A DNA stretch of 46,355 nucleotides from Bacteroidota bacterium (GTDB lineage: Bacteria > Bacteroidota > Bacteroidia > Sphingobacteriales > Sphingobacteriaceae). The translations under genes were made by a program, and so were the position numbers. Of this stretch, positions 7,498 through 16,747 are shown piece by piece (positions within the stretch are counted from its first letter, which is position 1; each line of letters opens with the position of its first letter). The notes beneath the pieces are model-generated. The model was not told the origin of the DNA. It did no database searches and worked only from the letters and a program-made list of their open reading frames with translations. Where the stretch lies: NCBI GenBank assembly GCA_013288485.1, contig JABDBW010000011.1, positions 1 through 46,355 on the forward strand, in the 5' to 3' direction.

Positions 7498-8913
7498 TTA
7501 TTTATTTTCATCGCCTTCCAGCTGTGCTATGGTTTTTTTAGCTGACTCGAGCCTAATTTTTTTATTCTTTTCCACCATTGTTCTGGTCATCCATTTTTCG
7601 AGCTGGTGATGCGCCGGAACCAATAGGGCAGCGATACAAACAAGAGCAAGCAACATTAATATGGGCGAGTGGTCTGTAACGTCTTCTAAAAAAGGATGCA
7701 AAAACAGATTAATAAACTCAAACGCTATTAATAAAGCAATTATGCCAAAAAACTCAATAACTTTTGGGCTGGTGATAATGCTCCTGCTCAGCAATAAAAA
7801 CAACAGGATAAAACTTACCAGGCCAACGGCTATGGCCGCATACTGCAAGTTCTGTTTCCTTTCTGCCGATAACTCTTTTTGCCGTATATCTTCTTCAAAA
7901 CTTAAGGTTTGCACTTTTGTTTCTTGCTGGTTACTGTCTACCCTGGCCTTGGCTATGGTATATACTTCCAGGTATTTTAAAGCGCTGTCTGTTTGGTTCC
8001 GACTTTTAAAATATTTATATATTGATTGAGCGGGGGATTGATATAAGGATTGACCAGGGGGCACTTTCCAACTATCCATTTTATCGCGCATGGCCAGATC
8101 CATTATTTTCCTGTTATAAAAAAAAGCAGAGTCGGTGGGGCCGGTCTTTGCAAAGAGATTCACCATTCCCATATATGCCCGAACTTTGTTCCGGTCAGAA
8201 TTAAAGTTTAGGGTTGCTTTTAATGCTAATTTAAAATAAGTGGTGGCCAGTTCTGTGTTTCCTAATAATAAATGGGTGCCGCCCAAATCGGTAAGTGCAA
8301 ATACCAGGGAAGTCGCGATAAAGCTTTTATTCCACACTTTGTTCTTTCGAACCAACAGTTCATAATTTTGCTGCTGGTATTTTAGCGCAGAGTCTGGCTG
8401 TCCCTTTCTTAAAAAAGTGAACCCGATATTTCCAATAATAATTGATTTTTCCTCGCGTTCAACGCCATTATTGACCATTTTTAATGCCTTAAACGTGTAT
8501 TCGAGACTCTTCGGGGCATTATCCGGGTAACACACTCCCAACACCGTATAAACCATAGAAAGGACGCGCGGATCAGGATTTTCTTCGGCAATTTTTAGCG
8601 CCTTTAAGGCATATTCTAATCCTTTTGCGCGGCTACCTAATACCAAAAGGGCATAACCCCTGCCCGCCAAACCTAAAGCCTCCGCTTTCCTGAAATGGGT
8701 TTCCATGCCAATGGCTCTTATTTTTTCAGCATAGTATAATATAGAATCAGGTGGCAGGTAAGCCGCCATCAACATAATATTCATTGCGGCATTGGTCCTG
8801 TCACTATCTGTTTTAGATGTACGTACTATTTTGTACAGCTTATCCGTTGGCGTTTGGGCCCTGGCGGCCACAAGAAAAAGCACAAATAAAATAAGTAATC
8901 GTATTGGTTTCAT
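7498..8913 (-). CDS. TPR-repeat membrane protein without kinase domain
   Basis: 471 residues. A signal peptide (1-20, LVAARAQ) is followed by tetratricopeptide-like helical repeats (about 25-320, for example YALLVLGSRAKGLEYALKAL and FLRKGQPDSALKYQQQNYEL). Then comes a coiled stretch (TKVQTLSFEEDIRQKELSAE) and three hydrophobic segments (about 355-375, 385-405, 415-435). The C-terminal tail of about 35 residues is helical (WMTRTMVEKNKKIRLESAKK). Bacteroidota have many sensor kinases with this periplasmic-TPR plan, but here no dimerisation/ATPase domain or LytTR domain follows. It may be a kinase-less partner or a structural protein. No two-component gene is adjacent. Confidence 0.75.
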   Translation of the reverse strand: MKPIRLLILFVLFLVAARAQTPTDKLYKIVRTSKTDSDRTNAAMNIMLMAAYLPPDSILYYAEKIRAIGMETHFRKAEALGLAGRGYALLVLGSRAKGLEYALKALKIAEENPDPRVLSMVYTVLGVCYPDNAPKSLEYTFKALKMVNNGVEREEKSIIIGNIGFTFLRKGQPDSALKYQQQNYELLVRKNKVWNKSFIATSLVFALTDLGGTHLLLGNTELATTYFKLALKATLNFNSDRNKVRAYMGMVNLFAKTGPTDSAFFYNRKIMDLAMRDKMDSWKVPPGQSLYQSPAQSIYKYFKSRNQTDSALKYLEVYTIAKARVDSNQQETKVQTLSFEEDIRQKELSAERKQNLQYAAIAVGLVSFILLFLLLSRSIITSPKVIEFFGIIALLIAFEFINLFLHPFLEDVTDHSPILMLLALVCIAALLVPAHHQLEKWMTRTMVEKNKKIRLESAKKTIAQLEGDENK

Positions 8914-8956
8914 GTTCCCGGAGTGGTTACTCGAAGATAGGAATTTAAGCTGGTAA

Positions 8957-9445
8957 CTACTTTGATTTTCTTTTCGGCAATATTACCCCCGGGCGTTTTT
9001 TTACCGGCACAACCGATCGGGTTGTGGTTGTCCCCTTTGGCGCTTTGGCCATATCCTTTGCCTTGGCTATCGAAAACGCGTAGGCATCGGCCATTAGCTT
9101 TTTTACATATTCCTGCGGTAGGTCGGTTTTTTCCTTGATTTTTAAATAGCGGTATTGGCTGCCGTTGCCCAGGAGCATTTTTTCAGGGTCAGCAATTTTT
9201 GAGCCCCAGTAAAACCCAAAATGCACCGACTCGTTACCATAAACAGCAACCGAGCAAAACGTTTCTCCCATTTTACCCGACGGCGACCAGCCGAACGCCA
9301 GCGCGTTGTAGTTATCGTAGATCAGCTCGTTGCTTTCGGGGTACAGATCCCATACAAAATCACGCAGCCATAGGGCCAGGTCCTGTATCTTTGGCGAGAA
9401 CGGGCGAAGGAATAATAAGAGGTCGGTGTTGTCTTCTTTTGCCAT
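8957..9445 (-). CDS. DUF1801 family protein
   Basis: 162 residues. The N-terminal part (LLLFLRPFSPKIQDLALWLR, YDNYNALAFGWSPSG, VHFGFYWGSKI, YRYLKIKEKTDLPQEYVKKL) follows the DUF1801/YdhG-like fold: a helix, a central sheet with the Y-x-A-L-A-F segment, and a late Lys-containing loop. The C-terminal 40 residues are basic and low complexity (TTTTRSVVPVKKRPGVILPK). It is probably cytoplasmic. The upstream hydrolase gene ends 4 bases before this gene begins, so they are probably co-transcribed, though no functional link is evident. The family has no settled biochemical role. Confidence 0.75.
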   Translation of the reverse strand: MAKEDNTDLLLFLRPFSPKIQDLALWLRDFVWDLYPESNELIYDNYNALAFGWSPSGKMGETFCSVAVYGNESVHFGFYWGSKIADPEKMLLGNGSQYRYLKIKEKTDLPQEYVKKLMADAYAFSIAKAKDMAKAPKGTTTTRSVVPVKKRPGVILPKRKSK

Positions 9446-9449
9446 AACA

Positions 9450-11441
9450 TTACTCCTTCCCTAGCTCCTTCCATTCCCAATGCTCACCAAAAAAACCCGC
9501 GTCCGCTACCTTGCCGGGATGAACGGCATCAGGCGGGGTATTCAGGTCTATCACCGCCCAATCGGGCAGCATGGGTATTTGTTTGGAGTTGTTTAAATAG
9601 GATTCTTCCCTGAAAGTAAAGCCGCTGTTCAATACAATATAGTTTTTCTGGTTCATGGGATTAGGGTAGATCATGATCAGCCCATGGTCCTTTGATGAAT
9701 ACGCTGTATTGCCTGCCTGTATTTGCGCGGCGTTCCATTTTATGGGCAGTTTTCCGCTAAGTTTGGCAATTACCTTGTTGCTCTCCGCATCCCCAAAAAG
9801 AATAAGGTTTGATGAAGCCATATCTTCAGCTGTTACTTCCTTATCTGCCTTCACTATCGGGTCGCCGCGGAACTCGCGCCGCCATTGCACTATAAAACGT
9901 TCCATTTCGGCTTTCGACCATTTATCAAACAACGCATTTTTACTGGTGCCCGATGGCTTAACCACCACAAACGCCGACATGAACGCGTCGTCAACCGGGC
10001 CCTGTAAATTATGCTTTTTGGCAAGCGCGGGCTTTTCTGCGCCCAACAGCCATTTCCCGTTCTCGTTATGAAAATTCAATGCCATATCAACATCGGGGCC
10101 CAATACAATTGTCGAATTATCAATCTTTACGGTATCGGGGCCATAATGTGTATAGCCATGCACCCGTACCAAACTAAGTGTAAGGGCCTTTACGTTACTG
10201 GTTTTTAACGTTACCGTATGTTTCCCGTTTACCGCGTCAACCCTTGCCTTGCTCCAGTGTTCGCCAATGGCATCAACCGTAAGCCAGTATAATTTATTGT
10301 ATTTTAGGGTATAGGTGGTAAAATGCAGTTCGGTGGGTTCCTTTTTTCCTTTTGATGCTACAATATCCAGCAGGCTGTCGACCGTTTTGGCTGCGGCTTT
10401 GGTATATCCGTGGCCCATGTTTAACCCCCATATACGGTTTAAGGCCAGGCCCTCGTTTTTCATGGCAACTTCCATCACATCAGCGGCCTGTTTCTGTACA
10501 TCCTTGTCGCCGTTATAAGCATACAGCGGCAGGTTTGACAGGTTGCTGGCGTAATCAGTGCAATCATACAAATGCCATAACTTGCGCTCGTACCAGGTGG
10601 GGCGCAGTTCTTCTTTGCCGTAAACTTTCATAAAATCAACCGTTTCCGAGAAACCCGCGCCTGGGTTAGCGGCTATCCACTTATCGGTATAATGCGCCGC
10701 GAAATGCCAGGCGGCCGCGCCCCCCATAGAGAACCCGCGATCGAAAAGGCCGTTATCATTTATCTTATAATGTTTCTTTACATCATCCAGCGCTTCCAGT
10801 ACATCCACCTCACCGGCAAATTTAAAGGCGTTGCAAAACCGGCCGTAAGGGTACAGCATAATGGTGTTTTTCATGGCCGGCATCGATCCTGCGAACCCCT
10901 TGCCGCCCGCTATAAAATTTACCTCGCTCAATGTTTCGCCCCTGCCATGAAACCAGGTAGACAAATTAAATGCCGGCCCGTCAGCCATATAATTATCCGG
11001 AACAGTAAGCCCATAAGGCTGTACCGAACCGTCTATCTTTGAAACATACCCACGCACAACCTCGCCTTTTTGGGTGGCCCAGGGCGCTTTCTTTTGGCCC
11101 AGGTCTGCCGCTCTGGACAAGCCTGTTTGCAACAGTTTCTTAGCCGATTCAATTTCTTTTGGCGCGAAAAACTCCTGGTACTTCAGCGCGTAATCAACTG
11201 CTTTATAATAAATAAGCACATCGGGCAACAGGTCGTTCGTAAAACGATCGTTCTTTTGTTTCAGGCCATCAATAGCTGTGCCCAGTTGCTGCAGCCCTGC
11301 CTCCAGTTCCTTTCGGTCATTATCGGCTACCTGCACGCCATCGGGCGGTATTCTTTTTACCGGCGGAGTTGTGGTTTGTTGGGCAAAAACACTATTACAG
11401 CATACTGCAAAAACAAACAAAGCGGTTAAAAATCGGTTCAT
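9450..11441 (-). CDS. Secreted alpha/beta hydrolase (prolyl-oligopeptidase/esterase-like)
   Basis: 663 residues with a signal peptide (1-20, CCNSVFAQ). A helical N-terminal region precedes an alpha/beta-hydrolase core (about 130-365). It shows the oxyanion-type segment LSTWFHGRGE (160-169), the nucleophile elbow RGFSMGGAAAW with Ser238, the acid segment YAYNGDKD and the histidine segment MGHGYTKAA. The C-terminal 280 residues contain beta-rich domains (FTTYTLKYNKLYWLTVDAIG; DSGFTFREES-type motifs in the last domain) seen in large periplasmic prolyl-oligopeptidase-family proteins. It probably hydrolyses esters or peptides in the periplasm or outside the cell. The substrate is unknown, and family assignment as peptidase versus esterase is open. 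The downstream DUF1801 gene is in the same unit. Confidence 0.8.
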   Translation of the reverse strand: MNRFLTALFVFAVCCNSVFAQQTTTPPVKRIPPDGVQVADNDRKELEAGLQQLGTAIDGLKQKNDRFTNDLLPDVLIYYKAVDYALKYQEFFAPKEIESAKKLLQTGLSRAADLGQKKAPWATQKGEVVRGYVSKIDGSVQPYGLTVPDNYMADGPAFNLSTWFHGRGETLSEVNFIAGGKGFAGSMPAMKNTIMLYPYGRFCNAFKFAGEVDVLEALDDVKKHYKINDNGLFDRGFSMGGAAAWHFAAHYTDKWIAANPGAGFSETVDFMKVYGKEELRPTWYERKLWHLYDCTDYASNLSNLPLYAYNGDKDVQKQAADVMEVAMKNEGLALNRIWGLNMGHGYTKAAAKTVDSLLDIVASKGKKEPTELHFTTYTLKYNKLYWLTVDAIGEHWSKARVDAVNGKHTVTLKTSNVKALTLSLVRVHGYTHYGPDTVKIDNSTIVLGPDVDMALNFHNENGKWLLGAEKPALAKKHNLQGPVDDAFMSAFVVVKPSGTSKNALFDKWSKAEMERFIVQWRREFRGDPIVKADKEVTAEDMASSNLILFGDAESNKVIAKLSGKLPIKWNAAQIQAGNTAYSSKDHGLIMIYPNPMNQKNYIVLNSGFTFREESYLNNSKQIPMLPDWAVIDLNTPPDAVHPGKVADAGFFGEHWEWKELGKE

Positions 11442-11601
11442 AATTAAGGTTTATAGGTTAAATATAAACATCATCTGTTAAATTGCTATTTATTGCCTTT
11501 TATTTTATTACATTAGTTTTCAGATTTTAATTTCTGCAACATATAATTTACGCTATTTTTTGCAGTTTAATGATTAAATACTGGTATTTTAGTTGTGAAT
11601 T

Positions 11602-14600
11602 ATGGAATCATCCGAAAACTATAATAGCCTGATCGTTAAGATCAACACCTTTATCAAAAAATATTACCTGAACAACCTGTTAAGGGGATTGATATTTTTA
11701 GGCGCGGGGCTGTTTTCGGCTTATGTAGTCATTACACTGAGCGAATATTTCGGCAATTTCAATTCATTTTTCCGCGGTGTGCTTTTTTATGGGTTCATAC
11801 TGCTCAACCTGGGCCTTACGGGCTGGCTGGTTATCCCTTCGTTATTGGCTTGGCTAAGCGTCGGCAAAACCCTAACGCACGACCAGGCCGCCGAAATTAT
11901 AGGCCGGCATTTTAATGATGTTCATGATAAGCTGCTGAATACCTTGCAGCTTAAAAAACTATCAGGCGAGGATACGCGTCACCGCGAACTGATAGAAGCC
12001 AGCATCGATCAAAAAATTGAAAATTTAAAGCCCGTCCGTTTCCCTTCGGCTATTAATATTAAAGAGAACTCCAGGTATTTGAAATGGATATTAAGCCCCC
12101 TGGCTGTAATTATTATTATCGCTTTGGCCGCGCCATCCATATTGACGGAAAGCACCAAAAAAATCATCCGGCATAATGAATATTTTGCCCCGGTGGCACC
12201 ATTTAAGTTCGTGGTTTTAAACCAAAACCTGTCTGCCGTGCAGGGCGAGGACCTGAAACTGCAATTAAAACTCCAGGGCAACCAGCTCCCGGCTGACGTA
12301 TATGTGGAAACAGCCAACAACACTTTTAAGCTCGATAAAGACAACGTGAGCAGCTTTCATTATCTTTTTACCAACCTGCAGCAAAGCACCTCGTTCAGGC
12401 TGGTTGGCAATGGCTTTGAGTCTGCTCCCTATGAAATAAAGGTAAACCTGCGCCCCGCATTATTACATTTTGATGTGGCCCTAAATTATCCTGCTTACCT
12501 GCACAAAAAAAACGAAACCCTGGCTAATGCCGGCGATCTGACCATCCCTGCCGGAACTACGGTAAGCTGGCAGTTCCATACGCAAAACGCTACAAAGCTT
12601 TCGTTTTCTATGAATAACAATTCGTATACCTTAAACCCGGCCGGCAATGGCTTGTTTGAGCATACCGAAAGGTTAAATAAATCATCTATCTATCAATTAA
12701 ACCCGCAAAATAATATTGTTAAACAAACTGATTCGGCAGCTTACCGCATTAATGTGATAGCCGACGAACCACCATCTATCAGCGTAGAGGAAAAACCAGA
12801 TTCTGTGAGTTTAAGGGCGTTTTATTTTAATGGTAAAATTCAGGACGACCACGGCTTCTCCTCTTTAACCTTTCATTATAAATTGGGCGTACCCGGCAAT
12901 AAAGGCAGCGAACAGGATATGGTTAAACCCGTAAAAGCCGACCTTAATCAAACATTATCAGATTTCTTTTATTTCTGGGACTTAAAAGACATGGGTATAA
13001 AACCCGGCGACCAGGTAACTTATTTTTTCGAGGTTGCCGATAACGACGCGGTAAATGGCCCCAAGAAAGCCCGCACACCGGAGCGTACCATAAATGTGCC
13101 CGATGCAACCCAATTAAGCAATGAATTAAATGAGGGGACCACCGGGGTAAAACAAAAAATGCAGTCGGCCATTAAGCTTGCCGATCAAATTGAACGCGAC
13201 TCGAAAAAGCTCGACCAGCTTTTGCTCAATAAAAACTCGCTCTCGTTTGATGAGAAGAAACAGGTGGAAGACCTGCTTCAAAAAAGACAGGAGCTGGACG
13301 ACCTGGTAAAACAAATACAGGCGGAGAACCAAAAGAACATGTATAACCGCCAGCAAAATGAAAATCAAAACAAGCAACTAACTGACGAACAGCAGCAAAT
13401 AGAAAAACTGCTGAACAACATTCTCGACCCCAAAACACGTGAAATGCTTGAAAGGTTAAAAGAGTTTTTACAGCAAGATCAAAAAGACGGTACCCGCTAC
13501 CAACTGTCGAAAATGCAGACCGATGATAAATCGCTGAAAAAGGAGCTTGACCGCATGTTGGCGCTTTATAAAAAAATGGAGTTTGACCAAAAACTAAATC
13601 AAAACATAAATAAACTAAACCAGCTGGCAGACAAACAGCAGAAACTTGCCGATCAAACCCAGCAAAAGGCGGAAGCTGAGATGAAAAACCCGCAGCAACA
13701 AAAAGACGCGGCTAATCAAAAGGATCAGCAGCAAAAGGACGCGGCCAATCAAAAAGACCAGCAGCAAAAAGACGCGGCCAATCAAAAGGATCAGCAACAA
13801 AAGGACGCGGCCAATCAAAAGGATCAGCAACAAAAAGATGCGGCTAATCAAAAGGACCAGCAGCAAAAAGACGCCGCTAATCAAAAAGAACAGCAGCAAA
13901 AGGACGCCGCTAATCAAAATGACCAGCAGCAAAAAGACGCCGCTAATCAAAATGACCAGCAGCAAAAAGACGCCGCTAATCAAAAAGACCAGCAGCAAAA
14001 AGATGAAAAAGACCTAAAAAGCGAACAAGACAAACTCAACAAAGAATTCCAGGATATCGAAAAGGGGTTAGAAGACCTTAATAAAGAAGAGAATAAGCAG
14101 AACTTTGAAAATCCAAAAAGTGAAGAAAAAAGCATTGAGGACAAGATGGACCAAAGCTCGCAGCATTTATCAAAAAACAACAAGTCGAAAGCATCACAAT
14201 CGCAACAGCAAGCAGCCAAGCAGATGAAGCAATTGGCCCAGAAAATGCAGCAGGATGAGGAAGAGCAGGATGAAAAAGAAACCGAGGTAGATGCCAAACA
14301 GTTGCGCGAATTGCTTAAAAGCCTGGTGAACAGTTCGTTTGGCCAGGAAAAGGTAATGGAAGATTTGAGGACTACCAGCCAGGTCAACCCGCAATATATC
14401 ACACTTGCCCAAACACAAAAAAACATTAAAGACAATTTAAAAACCGCCGAAGACAGCCTGTACGCGTTAAGCAAACGCATCCCGCAGATACAATCAACTG
14501 TTAACAGGGAAATATCGGCCATAAATACACATATCGACGATGCGCTTAGTAATTTGGGCGACAGGCGAACCCCCGAAGCCAACCGTAATCAGCAATATGC

Positions 14601-15258
14601 CATGACCTCAATGAATAACCTGGCATTAATGTTAAGCGACGCGCTTAGTCAGCTGCAGGCTAAAATGAGCAGTTCAAAAAGCGGAAAGGGAAAGCCAAAA
14701 CAACAAATGTCTGTTTCGCAATTACGGCAAATGCAGGAGAAGCTAAACCAGAATATGCAAAAAATGCGCGATCAGCTGCAACAGCAACAACAGCAGGGGG
14801 GCAACAAAGGGCAAAGCCAGCGGGGACAAATGAGCGAACAACTGGCCAGGCTTGCCCGTGAGCAGCAAATGATAAGGCAGACAATGGAGCAAATTAACAA
14901 CGATCAAGGCAAGGATGGCGGGGCCGGAATAAAAAATGCGGATAAAATATCGCAACAAATGGAACAAACTGAGAAAGATCTCGTAAACAGGAAAATAACA
15001 GATGAAGCGCTGAAAAGGCAACAGCAAATTCAAACCCGTTTGCTGGAAGCTGAAAAGGCGGAACAGGAACGAGAACAAGATGAAAAACGCGAAAGCCATG
15101 TGGGCAAGGATGTGCCCCCGGGATATATAAAAGCATTGCAAGACTACCAACAGGTAAAAGAAAAACAAACAGAACAAATTAGAACCGTACCCCCCGCGCT
15201 AAATTTGTATTATAAGCAAAAAATAAAATCTTACTTTGATCAACTTAATGCCAAATAA
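11602..15258 (+). CDS. DUF4175 family giant membrane/coiled-coil protein
   Basis: 1218 residues. Two hydrophobic helices (about 26-47 and 55-77) and a third near 153-172 anchor the protein. A beta-rich region follows (about 190-490, with VVLNQNLSAVQGEDLKLQLK and TYFFEVADNDAVNGPKKARTP). The rest is long, charged, Gln-rich coiled coil (about 500-1200), interrupted by nine identical-length QQQKDAANQKD units (698-796). The plan of membrane helices, beta domains and a coiled coil matches DUF4175/TIGR02302-type proteins that are large and of unknown function. Such genes commonly stand before a small ATPase gene and ybeY in this phylum, as here. The unusually long Gln/Asn-rich stretch has been expanded by tandem repeats. 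A role in envelope organisation is inference only. Confidence 0.8.
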   Translation: MESSENYNSLIVKINTFIKKYYLNNLLRGLIFLGAGLFSAYVVITLSEYFGNFNSFFRGVLFYGFILLNLGLTGWLVIPSLLAWLSVGKTLTHDQAAEIIGRHFNDVHDKLLNTLQLKKLSGEDTRHRELIEASIDQKIENLKPVRFPSAINIKENSRYLKWILSPLAVIIIIALAAPSILTESTKKIIRHNEYFAPVAPFKFVVLNQNLSAVQGEDLKLQLKLQGNQLPADVYVETANNTFKLDKDNVSSFHYLFTNLQQSTSFRLVGNGFESAPYEIKVNLRPALLHFDVALNYPAYLHKKNETLANAGDLTIPAGTTVSWQFHTQNATKLSFSMNNNSYTLNPAGNGLFEHTERLNKSSIYQLNPQNNIVKQTDSAAYRINVIADEPPSISVEEKPDSVSLRAFYFNGKIQDDHGFSSLTFHYKLGVPGNKGSEQDMVKPVKADLNQTLSDFFYFWDLKDMGIKPGDQVTYFFEVADNDAVNGPKKARTPERTINVPDATQLSNELNEGTTGVKQKMQSAIKLADQIERDSKKLDQLLLNKNSLSFDEKKQVEDLLQKRQELDDLVKQIQAENQKNMYNRQQNENQNKQLTDEQQQIEKLLNNILDPKTREMLERLKEFLQQDQKDGTRYQLSKMQTDDKSLKKELDRMLALYKKMEFDQKLNQNINKLNQLADKQQKLADQTQQKAEAEMKNPQQQKDAANQKDQQQKDAANQKDQQQKDAANQKDQQQKDAANQKDQQQKDAANQKDQQQKDAANQKEQQQKDAANQNDQQQKDAANQNDQQQKDAANQKDQQQKDEKDLKSEQDKLNKEFQDIEKGLEDLNKEENKQNFENPKSEEKSIEDKMDQSSQHLSKNNKSKASQSQQQAAKQMKQLAQKMQQDEEEQDEKETEVDAKQLRELLKSLVNSSFGQEKVMEDLRTTSQVNPQYITLAQTQKNIKDNLKTAEDSLYALSKRIPQIQSTVNREISAINTHIDDALSNLGDRRTPEANRNQQYAMTSMNNLALMLSDALSQLQAKMSSSKSGKGKPKQQMSVSQLRQMQEKLNQNMQKMRDQLQQQQQQGGNKGQSQRGQMSEQLARLAREQQMIRQTMEQINNDQGKDGGAGIKNADKISQQMEQTEKDLVNRKITDEALKRQQQIQTRLLEAEKAEQEREQDEKRESHVGKDVPPGYIKALQDYQQVKEKQTEQIRTVPPALNLYYKQKIKSYFDQLNAK
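13693..13989 (+). repeat. Nine in-frame 33-bp tandem repeats (QQQKDAANQKD)
   Basis: Exactly nine 33-base units code for eleven-residue units QQQKDAANQ followed by KD, KE or ND. Differences between units are mostly third-position changes (cag/caa, aag/aaa, gac/gat, gcg/gcc), so the array is recent and in frame. A partial unit (QQQKD) follows at 13990. The period of 11 codons is not a perfect heptad, so the array probably changes coiled-coil or linker length. Repeat number is likely to vary between strains. Confidence 0.95.
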
Positions 15259-15259
15259 T

Positions 15260-15682
15260 ATGGACCATGCCCCTATTCAAACTACCGAACTTTATACGTT
15301 ACAGCTTCCGTCTGTGCGGGAAAGCATAACGCTATTGGAAAATTTGATAGAAGAAATTGCCGATAAACATCAAATTGCCGACGACACCTTTGCCAATATG
15401 ATGACTTGCCTAAACGAAGTAGTTATTAACGCTATTATACATGGCAATAAATTAGACCCCGCTAAAAAGGTAATTATAAATGCCGAAGTTGACGCCAAAC
15501 GCGCACTATGGACCATTACCGACGAGGGCGAAGGCTTTGATTATGTTCACCTGCCCGATCCCACCGCTGACGAAAACCTGGAAAAACTAACGGGGCGCGG
15601 TGTTTTTATTGTTAAACATCTTGCCGACCAGTGCGTATTCAATGCCAAAGGCAATGAGGTTGAACTGCTATTTAAAATATAA
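15260..15682 (+). CDS. RsbW-like ATP-binding protein (anti-sigma-type HATPase)
   Basis: 140 residues from the ATG at 15260, one base after the DUF4175 stop. A TTG at 15236 or an ATG at 15248 would overlap the upstream gene and add a non-conserved tail. The fold is HATPase_c_2: N box CLNEVVINAIIHGNKLDP, G1 box ITDEGEGFDY and G2 box TGRGVFIVKHLADQ. Proteins of this type are anti-sigma-factor serine kinases such as RsbW/SpoIIAB or the solitary serine-kinase-like ATPases of Bacteroidota. No sigma factor or antagonist gene is adjacent, so the partner is unknown. It is translationally coupled to ybeY by a TAATG overlap. Confidence 0.8.
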   Translation: MDHAPIQTTELYTLQLPSVRESITLLENLIEEIADKHQIADDTFANMMTCLNEVVINAIIHGNKLDPAKKVIINAEVDAKRALWTITDEGEGFDYVHLPDPTADENLEKLTGRGVFIVKHLADQCVFNAKGNEVELLFKI

Positions 15683-16113
15683 TGCCCGCAATCCGGTTTT
15701 TTGAGGAGGATATAACCTACAAACTGAAAAACAAAACGAATTTGCGGCAATGGATCAACGAAACGCTGGTTGCCGAAGGTTTTCATCTGCAGGAAATCAC
15801 CTATATATTTTGTTCAGATGCTTACCTGTTGCAGATCAACCGTCAATACCTCAACCACGATACCTATACCGATATTATCACCTTTGATAACTCAGCGAAA
15901 AAAGGGGAAATAACCGGCGATATATTTATCTCCATACCCCGCATTATTGAAAATGCAGCATCTTATAACGTATCGGCAACCGACGAACTACACCGGGTAA
16001 TGATACATGGCGTATTGCATTTAGCGGGCTATAAAGACAAAACCGCCGCCTCAAAGAAAAAAATGACAGAAAAAGAAGATTACTATTTGGCTAAAAGAAG
16101 TTTTATTAGCTAA
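15682..16113 (+). CDS. ybeY: Endoribonuclease YbeY (rRNA maturation/quality control)
   Basis: 143 residues. The family core is present: YTDIITFDNSAKKGEITGDI, FISIPRIIENA and RVMIHGVLHLAGYKDKT. The metal site in characterised YbeY uses three histidines in HxxxHxxxxxH; here the third position is Asp (HGVLHLAGYKD), a replacement I recall in other Bacteroidota members. It acts in 16S rRNA 3'-end maturation and ribosome quality control. The ATG overlaps the stop of the preceding ATPase gene (TAATG), which suggests translational coupling. Length is normal for the phylum. Confidence 0.93.
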   Translation: MPAIRFFEEDITYKLKNKTNLRQWINETLVAEGFHLQEITYIFCSDAYLLQINRQYLNHDTYTDIITFDNSAKKGEITGDIFISIPRIIENAASYNVSATDELHRVMIHGVLHLAGYKDKTAASKKKMTEKEDYYLAKRSFIS

Positions 16114-16157
16114 TTTTACTAAATCAAATATAAAACGGTCATCAAATTTTAAACACT

Positions 16158-16670
16158 ATGAAAATATTAGTAATTTTTTTCGCGCTGCTGTTTGTTAGCG
16201 CCCCCGCTTCGGTTTATGATTTTAAACTGAAGACTATAAAAGGGGATGATTTTTCCCTCGCCAAATATAGGGGCAAAAAAATATTAGTGGTGAATACCGC
16301 TTCAAAATGCGGCTATACCCCACAATACACCGATCTGCAAAAGCTATCGGAACTATACAAAGACAAGTTGGTTGTAGTTGGTTTCCCCGCAAATAATTTT
16401 GGCGGACAAGAGCCTGGCAGTAATTCGGAAATTGAGGCATTTTGTTCATCGTATGCTTCGGTTACTTTCCCCATGAGTGAAAAAGTTAGCGTTAAAGGCG
16501 ATGATATAGTGCCTTTATTTAAATACTTAACTGAAACCGCGAACCCCGATTTCACCGGCGAAATTAAATGGAACTTCGAAAAGTTTCTGTTAGATGAAAA
16601 CGGCAAACTAATACATCGCTTCCGTTCGGCTGTTAAACCAATGGACCCGGCGATCACAAGCAACCTATAA
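16158..16670 (+). CDS. Glutathione peroxidase family protein, exported
   Basis: 170 residues. A short signal segment (1-18, FVSAPASV) precedes a thioredoxin fold with the peroxidatic motif NTASKCGYTPQY (Cys51), FPANNFGGQEPGS (Gln84) and KWNFEKFL (Trp/Asn). A second Cys at 96 (EIEAFCSSYA) is at the place of the resolving cysteine in thioredoxin-dependent members, so thioredoxin rather than glutathione is the likely reductant. It probably reduces peroxides in the periplasm. The gene follows ybeY by 44 bases and ends at a strong hairpin. The final segment (RFRSAVKPMDPAITSNL) is of normal length. Confidence 0.9.
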   Translation: MKILVIFFALLFVSAPASVYDFKLKTIKGDDFSLAKYRGKKILVVNTASKCGYTPQYTDLQKLSELYKDKLVVVGFPANNFGGQEPGSNSEIEAFCSSYASVTFPMSEKVSVKGDDIVPLFKYLTETANPDFTGEIKWNFEKFLLDENGKLIHRFRSAVKPMDPAITSNL

Positions 16671-16685
16671 TTGCTCTTAAATTAT

Positions 16686-16725
16686 AAAAAAAGCAGCCAT
16701 GGAAATTTCCATGGCTGCTTTTTTT
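16686..16725. terminator. Perfect 40-bp bidirectional terminator
   Basis: Seven A residues, GCAGCCATGGAAA, then its exact inverse TTTCCATGGCTGC and seven T residues form a 20-bp perfect palindrome without loop. It lies between the convergent ends of the glutathione peroxidase and TetR genes and can stop transcription from both. Confidence 0.95.
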
Positions 16726-16747
16726 ATGATCTGTTCCGATTTTTGTC

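Noticed and set aside
13693..13989. Possible CRISPR array because of the regular 33-bp units
   Set aside because: The units have no unique spacers between them, they are contiguous, and they are in frame within a coding region.
13615..13998. A minus-strand frame of repeated LLLVILISGVF segments resembling membrane helices
   Set aside because: It is the exact antisense of the Gln/Lys repeats of the DUF4175 gene; CAG/AAA codons read backwards give Leu and Phe, and the real gene is strongly supported.
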